Part shown: one piece after another, positions 60,055-64,000 of the stretch
Layout of the letters: the number at the start of each line of letters is the position of its first letter
How positions within the stretch are numbered: position 1 is the stretch's first letter
DNA from: Macrosoma leucophasiata
Lineage: Eukaryota > Arthropoda > Insecta > Lepidoptera > Hedylidae
Assembly (NCBI GenBank): GCA_036365455.1
Contig: JAWQUS010000011.1
Location: 7,460,001-7,524,000, forward strand
Direction of reading: 5' to 3'
Length of the DNA stretch: 64,000 bases
Notes under the pieces: model-generated
What the model was told of the DNA's origin: nothing
What the model saw: only the letters and a program-made list of their open reading frames with translations
Databases searched by the model: none
Made by a program: the position numbers and the translations under genes

Positions 60055-60639
60055 TATACTTTACAGTAGGTAATGCTTCTCTGTACACGTTACGCTAGTG
60101 ACGTCAGCGCCTTGCGGCGCTGTCGTCTCTAGCGCCGCAAAGCCCCCCCCCCCAGATCCAAGCTATATCAGCATTAGCTGGTCTTCCATGTTCCCTCTGA
60201 GTGCGCAACGCTAATGGCCGCCGCTGTAAACTGCACCGAGCCACAGTTGCCTACTGCCACAGTGCCTCTCATGTCCGCCAGTCGAGACCCTCCGTATTCG
60301 TTTTGTCAGAGGACAGGAGGCACTTATCACCACACTAACTCCGCAACCACCTCTCACGAAGACGTCGCTCGCGTCCAAATGAGCCTGGAAATACAGCTGC
60401 ACTGGATGCACGGCCACTGAACGACCGGACGGAGGAGCCGAAAGCGTACTTATCTGTGCACGTCATACCTCAGAAGGAGGAGGAGCGGCGCATAGTGACG
60501 AAGGCAAACACAAATTAAGAACTTGTAGGGAGTCAATATCTTATGTGCGTACGAAAAAAGCGAGGAACACTTCGTGCACGAATCTCCCGCGATTCGGCCC
60601 ATAAAAGGCTTTTCCACCAGAGCGGATGTGCTATGCAGC
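60055..60639. other. GC-rich intergenic stretch, no supported gene
   Basis: CpG-rich with agcgcc..ggcgct palindromic bits near 60110-60140. Frames of 68 codons on both strands (60211-60420) lack splice or family support. It lies downstream of the second collagen-like gene. Confidence 0.3.
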
Positions 60640-60865
60640 TCCCTCTGTCAAAGTACAAGCACAAGTGGTCCTATGCCTGTCGCTGAGATGTTTAAATGTG
60701 TGCGTGAAATTGTTTATATAGTACGAGTACCTAATAGACGATTTTTGTCGTGTGTGTGTGTCACACAAATTCCCCCCGCAAGAAATGGCAGACTGTTTTG
60801 CATCGGCAATAAACGCTACGGTTACTCCCCTCCGGTGGGCCAGTGGCCCGTGCTGCTATGCTCGG
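60640..60865. repeat. hAT-like MITE family, diverged copy
   Basis: Shares gagatgtttaaatgtgtgcg, atggcagactgttttgcatc and ttactcccctccggt with 15565-15866; the ends are eroded. Confidence 0.55.
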
Positions 60866-61149
60866 TAAGTTGCTATAAATATAGTCTAAGATCCGAACCT
60901 AAGTCGACCTTCACCCATCTGTTTACCGAATGAAACATTGTTTTTATAAAATTTCATACATAAACAAACACGGATTGAGTATGAAGTTTTGCCTCTGTGA
61001 TAAAAATTACGATGCTAGATATACGTTGTATTGTAGGTATATCTACATAAAATTCTAATACAAATTAAAACTGTATCTCTTTATCTCTCTGGTGTCAGCC
61101 TCCCAAGGCCCTGAGAATTGTAATCTGTTGCAAAAACTGGGGTTTGATA

Positions 61150-61440
61150 AGGTAGTAATTAAGTAATGTGCAGCCCTGAAATTTCTGGCACATCTACAAG
61201 ATGTAGCTGGAAAGGCCCAACACCCAAAAAGTTAACTTTAAGACGCAACATAAATGGTCGCAATCGAGCCAAATCTAAAATATGGAAGTAACTTTTCTCA
61301 TCAGAAATCCATATGACGTGCAGGACTGATTCTTGCCAGGCGATGGTTATCGTACTTAGCATATTATAACTCATCCCTACAAAAAATCTAGACAAACAGG
61401 CGTTCCGATACTCGAACGGTTCACTAGCTCTTGGACAATT
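61150..61440 (-). repeat. RA tip plus unknown repeat family X, copy 3
   Basis: 61155-61190 holds an RA piece (aatgtgcagccctgaaattt). 61190-61440 is family X; the minus-strand frame 61395-61159 has FFVGMSYNMLSTITIAWQ, VIWISDEKSYFHILDLARL. Confidence 0.5.
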
Positions 61441-61565
61441 ACTAACTCTGACTGACTGACTGATAATTGTCTGACTGACTCTGACTTTTACGCTGCTTAT
61501 TACGAATACACAATATCGTTTTACTTGACACTGACAATATGCGTAATACCGATGCCATTATACTT
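61440..61565 (-). repeat. Fragment of the 39378-40810 TIR element
   Basis: The minus strand gives ggcatcggtattacgcat..gtcaagtaaaacgatatt and gcagcgtaaaagtca, matching 39828-39925. Confidence 0.6.
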
Positions 61566-61901
61566 AAAAAAAAGGGAATTTACAGGTGTGAAAAACAAAT
61601 ACCATTTACAAAATGTTCATGTTTTATGTCATTTACAAGTTTACATTTAAAAAACGACAATTAACTGAACAATTGATATTTATAGCTAACATGAAAGTAA
61701 AGAAAACATCGACATATTTCAACAATGAATGGCGTTAAAAAATATAATAAAAAAAGCAGAAAAAAGAAAATGTTATACGTTAAGCCTTAATTTTGAGAAA
61801 TATGTCTGATAATTAAAAACAAAATTATTCGATATCTTTTAGAATGTTTTGGTTATTTTTGTTCTTAAATAACTGCAAATTAAGTATTATTCATTTGTTG
61901 T

Positions 61902-62051
61902 TTACGCCATGTGGAAACATAACTCACGTTGCTTTACATAAATCTTTATGTCCTTCGTATCTGTATTTTCATATTGAAGGTTGATTACTGGCAGTGCTTC
62001 TGTATTAGATTCCAACGTTATATCAATATATTTCCAAACCAATTCAGCGAC
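61902..62051 (-). CDS. Last exon of a second, tandem collagen/COLFI-like gene (partial)
   Basis: 150 bp on the minus strand behind a clean acceptor (tattcttgcag), encoding 49 residues and a stop. It begins VAELVWKYIDITLES and ends RELCFHMA. Against exon 12 of the first gene I count 41 of 49 residues identical, the same intron phase and the same exon start; the acidic tail of the first gene is missing. The remaining exons should lie to the right, beyond the window: I found no counterpart of the exon-11 block between 62051 and 64000. It could be a duplicated orphan exon rather than part of a working gene, but the intact splice site and frame argue for function. Confidence 0.65.
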   Translation of the reverse strand, partial: VAELVWKYIDITLESNTEALPVINLQYENTDTKDIKIYVKQRELCFHMA

Positions 62052-62090
62052 CTGCAAGAATAAATATTAAAGGTTGAAAGTAAAAAACAG

Positions 62091-62485
62091 TTCAAAATAA
62101 AATAAAAAGTTATGGTAATCAATGCTTTTTTTTTCTCTCGGATTTAGACAGCTAAGAGCTACAGTACTAACCCTATGCTTGGATGCCACTTAAGAAATAA
62201 AATTCAAAATAAAATAAAAAGTTATGGTAATCAATGCTTTTTTTTTTCTCTCGGATTTAGACAGCTAAGAGCTACAGTACTAACCCTATGCTTGGATGCC
62301 ACTTAAGAAATAAAATTCAAAATAAAATAAAAAGTTATGGTAATCAATGCTTTTTTTTTCTCTCGGATTTAGACAGCTAAGAGCTACAGTACTAACCCTA
62401 TGCTTGGATGCCACTTAAGAAATAAAATTCAAATAAAATAAAAAGTTATGGTAATCAATGCTTTTTTTTTCTCCCGGATTTAGAT
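62091..62485. repeat. 112-bp tandem repeat, about 3.5 copies
   Basis: ttcaaaataaaataaaaagt recurs at 62091, 62203, 62316 and (with one deletion) 62428. The copies are nearly identical. It lies 40 bp from the acceptor of the second collagen-like gene's last exon. Confidence 0.9.
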
Positions 62486-62489
62486 ACAT

Positions 62490-62930
62490 ATACATAGAAA
62501 TAATTGTTTTTTTTTTATTTAAGAAAGAAACAAAAATGAGTGAGGCAAATACGACGCCTTCTCTCAGTTCTATCACGCACGTGGGTCAGAAATAAACATA
62601 ACAAAGTACCTACACGCGCGCAATTCTAAACTAGCTAGCTAGCTAACCCACTCTGGCCAGTAGTGGCTAGTGGCAAGATGTGGCGAGAAGGCGGTTGTCG
62701 AGCACGGTCGAGATTTACCATTTATATGATTAGCCATTTCGACTACGCGTGTCGTTACTTTTGAACAACTTGTTATTCCGGGCGAATTTTGTATATTTCA
62801 AATTCCTTCCGGGAGAGGGGAGATTTTCATTTTCGGAGGTCAAATCCGTGAGATCTCCGGAATTCTGGGAGAGGTGGGAACTCTTAGCCCAGCAAAATCT
62901 TCATGAAACCGGGCCAAGGTGTTTCTATCT
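62490..62930. other. Intron of the second collagen-like gene, nothing recognised
   Basis: Contains the short direct repeat ctagctagctagctaa at 62631-62646; otherwise featureless. Confidence 0.3.
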
Positions 62931-63078
62931 TTGGGCCGGAAATTACAGGGTACATTACACCTGAATGGATACGACAGCGCTGAATACTACCATTTAGCGG
63001 CAAGTAGATTAGGTAAGGCGGTGGTGTCTTCGCCTTTTAGATTCTGCAATAGAACTTTACCACCAGTGAAGTGGTTCC
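62930..63078 (-). repeat. Repeat family RA, 5' half
   Basis: ccggaaattacagggtacat, tactaccatttagcggcaag, taccaccagtga in reverse orientation. Confidence 0.55.
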
Positions 63079-63167
63079 GTCTACGGAATAGGTGTTCCGT
63101 CCCTAGAGCTCCAGGCGATTCCGGTGTCAGTAAATAAGTAAATTTAAATGTTGAAATCTTTACTATA

Positions 63168-63612
63168 ATGGCCTTATTACACGACACGATATTCAGAGTC
63201 CGGCAGAAAGGGTGGGCGTGGCCTTGCATCTGGTTGCCGCTTATTACACTATACGGTCAACAGGGCCCTAACTCAGGCACAGAACACATACACAAATATG
63301 AACAGTATGGAAACTACGTACGAAACGTTGAAACGGCACAATCACACAAACATGCAACGAGGCCCCTAAGCGGTTCTCGCGGTGCTGCAGCTCCGAGTCA
63401 CTCGCTACTCGAGCGTCGATGCGCAGTGTGAGTGTGCCGTTTTGTACGTAATTTCCATACTGTTCATATTTGTACTGAGTGTAGTTGGGGTGTTAGGCTG
63501 ATCGGGCCGCTTTGGTCGCCCTAATTAGGGACCCTCACTCCCTAAATGTTATTACACTACCCTGACCCTTGCTATCGGACCCTGAATGCCGTGTCGTGTA
63601 ATAACCTTTTTA
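63168..63612. mobile_element. Foldback element with ttattacacgacacg ends
   Basis: Left ccttattacacgacacgata and the inverse of the right end ttattacacgacacggcatt match over about 35 bp. A second inverted pair inside (63290-63330 and 63440-63475, aatatgaacagtatggaaa) makes the whole a long imperfect palindrome. No coding frame. Confidence 0.6.
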
Positions 63613-63659
63613 TGATATGTTCTTAGGTTTTCGCGAGCTACACTCATTGAAATTAAATT

Positions 63660-63711
63660 TCGATTTCGTAAACGCCTTCCTGAACGCTACGCAAGGCGTT
63701 TACGAAATCGA
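63660..63711. repeat. Perfect hairpin, 19-bp arms, 14-base loop
   Basis: 63660-63678 (tcgatttcgtaaacgcctt) and 63693-63711 are exact inverted copies. Confidence 0.85.
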
Positions 63712-64000
63712 TGGAGGTAGCTACATATAATTTTTTCAAACTTCTGTCAGACAAATGTCACCTCAGTCTGCCCGGGACCACGGAAGCTGAAAAGCGACCG
63801 AAACGGTTGCTTTTACAAATCATTTTAGTTTAATATACGCGAGATAAATCCGTAAAAATAGTTTTATTTCAATAACCTTTTTAGTTTGGGCTGCAAGTGT
63901 AAGGCGCGTCACGCACGGTGAAGATGCTATAATATTTTATCTTAAGATGCCTTAATATAAAATATTATAGTATTTTAGGATACTAAAGAGTCTGGATTTT
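63712..64000. other. Window edge, no recognisable gene
   Basis: An imperfect palindrome of ataatatttta / taaaatattat at 63930-63975; nothing else. Confidence 0.35.

Noticed and set aside
60211..60420. 68-codon frames on both strands in a GC-rich patch
   Set aside because: Open by composition, overlapping on both strands, without splice sites or family resemblance.

Overview
Eukaryotic genomic DNA, almost certainly from an insect and most likely a moth or butterfly. The window is AT-rich, with split genes, micro-exons flanked by GT..AG introns, and a dense mix of nested transposable elements: RTE-like, CR1/jockey-like and other LINEs, tRNA- and 5S-like SINEs, MITEs, foldback elements, Helitron and LTR remnants. 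There is no bacterial gene organisation, CRISPR array or rRNA operon.

The main host gene is on the minus strand. Twelve coding exons between 45154 (start) and 13854 (stop) keep intron phase at every junction and sum to 1053 bp, encoding 350 residues. The product is predicted to be secreted: signal peptide, a short Cys-containing N-region, a very short Gly-X-Y collagen segment (17 triplets, one imperfect), and a C-terminal region resembling the fibrillar-collagen trimerisation domain (COLFI). A paralogous last exon of the same family lies at 61902-62051 on the same strand, so the locus appears to be a tandem array whose second member continues past the right edge. Between the two lies a possible two-exon plus-strand gene (47516-47982) of unknown function.

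Layout. 1-13.8 kb is downstream of the collagen gene and is nearly all repeats: a TIR element with a nested MITE (2.1-2.9 kb), a 5S-like SINE (4.9-5.3 kb), a composite element with a GAT-rich minisatellite ending in a large foldback (7.1-9.8 kb), and a 5'-truncated RTE copy with a 12-bp target-site duplication (10.3-12.5 kb). 13.8-45.2 kb is the collagen gene; its introns hold foldbacks, RTE fragments, a transposase remnant with a zinc finger, a broken CR1-like LINE (24.2-31.0 kb) interrupted by a 2.2-kb element with 461-bp inverted arms, an inverted partner of the 7-9.8 kb composite element (31.0-33.0 kb), SINEs, and recent LINE insertions at 36-37 and 42.4-43.0 kb. 45.2-61.9 kb is intergenic: a second broken LINE (48.0-52.6 kb, minus), a Helitron helicase remnant (53.7-54.7 kb), and an LTR retrotransposon with identical LTRs but a ruined interior (55.3-58.9 kb). 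62-64 kb holds an intron of the second collagen-like gene with a 112-bp tandem repeat and another foldback.

Together, the two collagen-like genes suggest a small extracellular-matrix gene family. Everything else is mobile DNA of several ages. Exon calls rest on splice signals, phase consistency and remembered family motifs; no search or transcript evidence was available.
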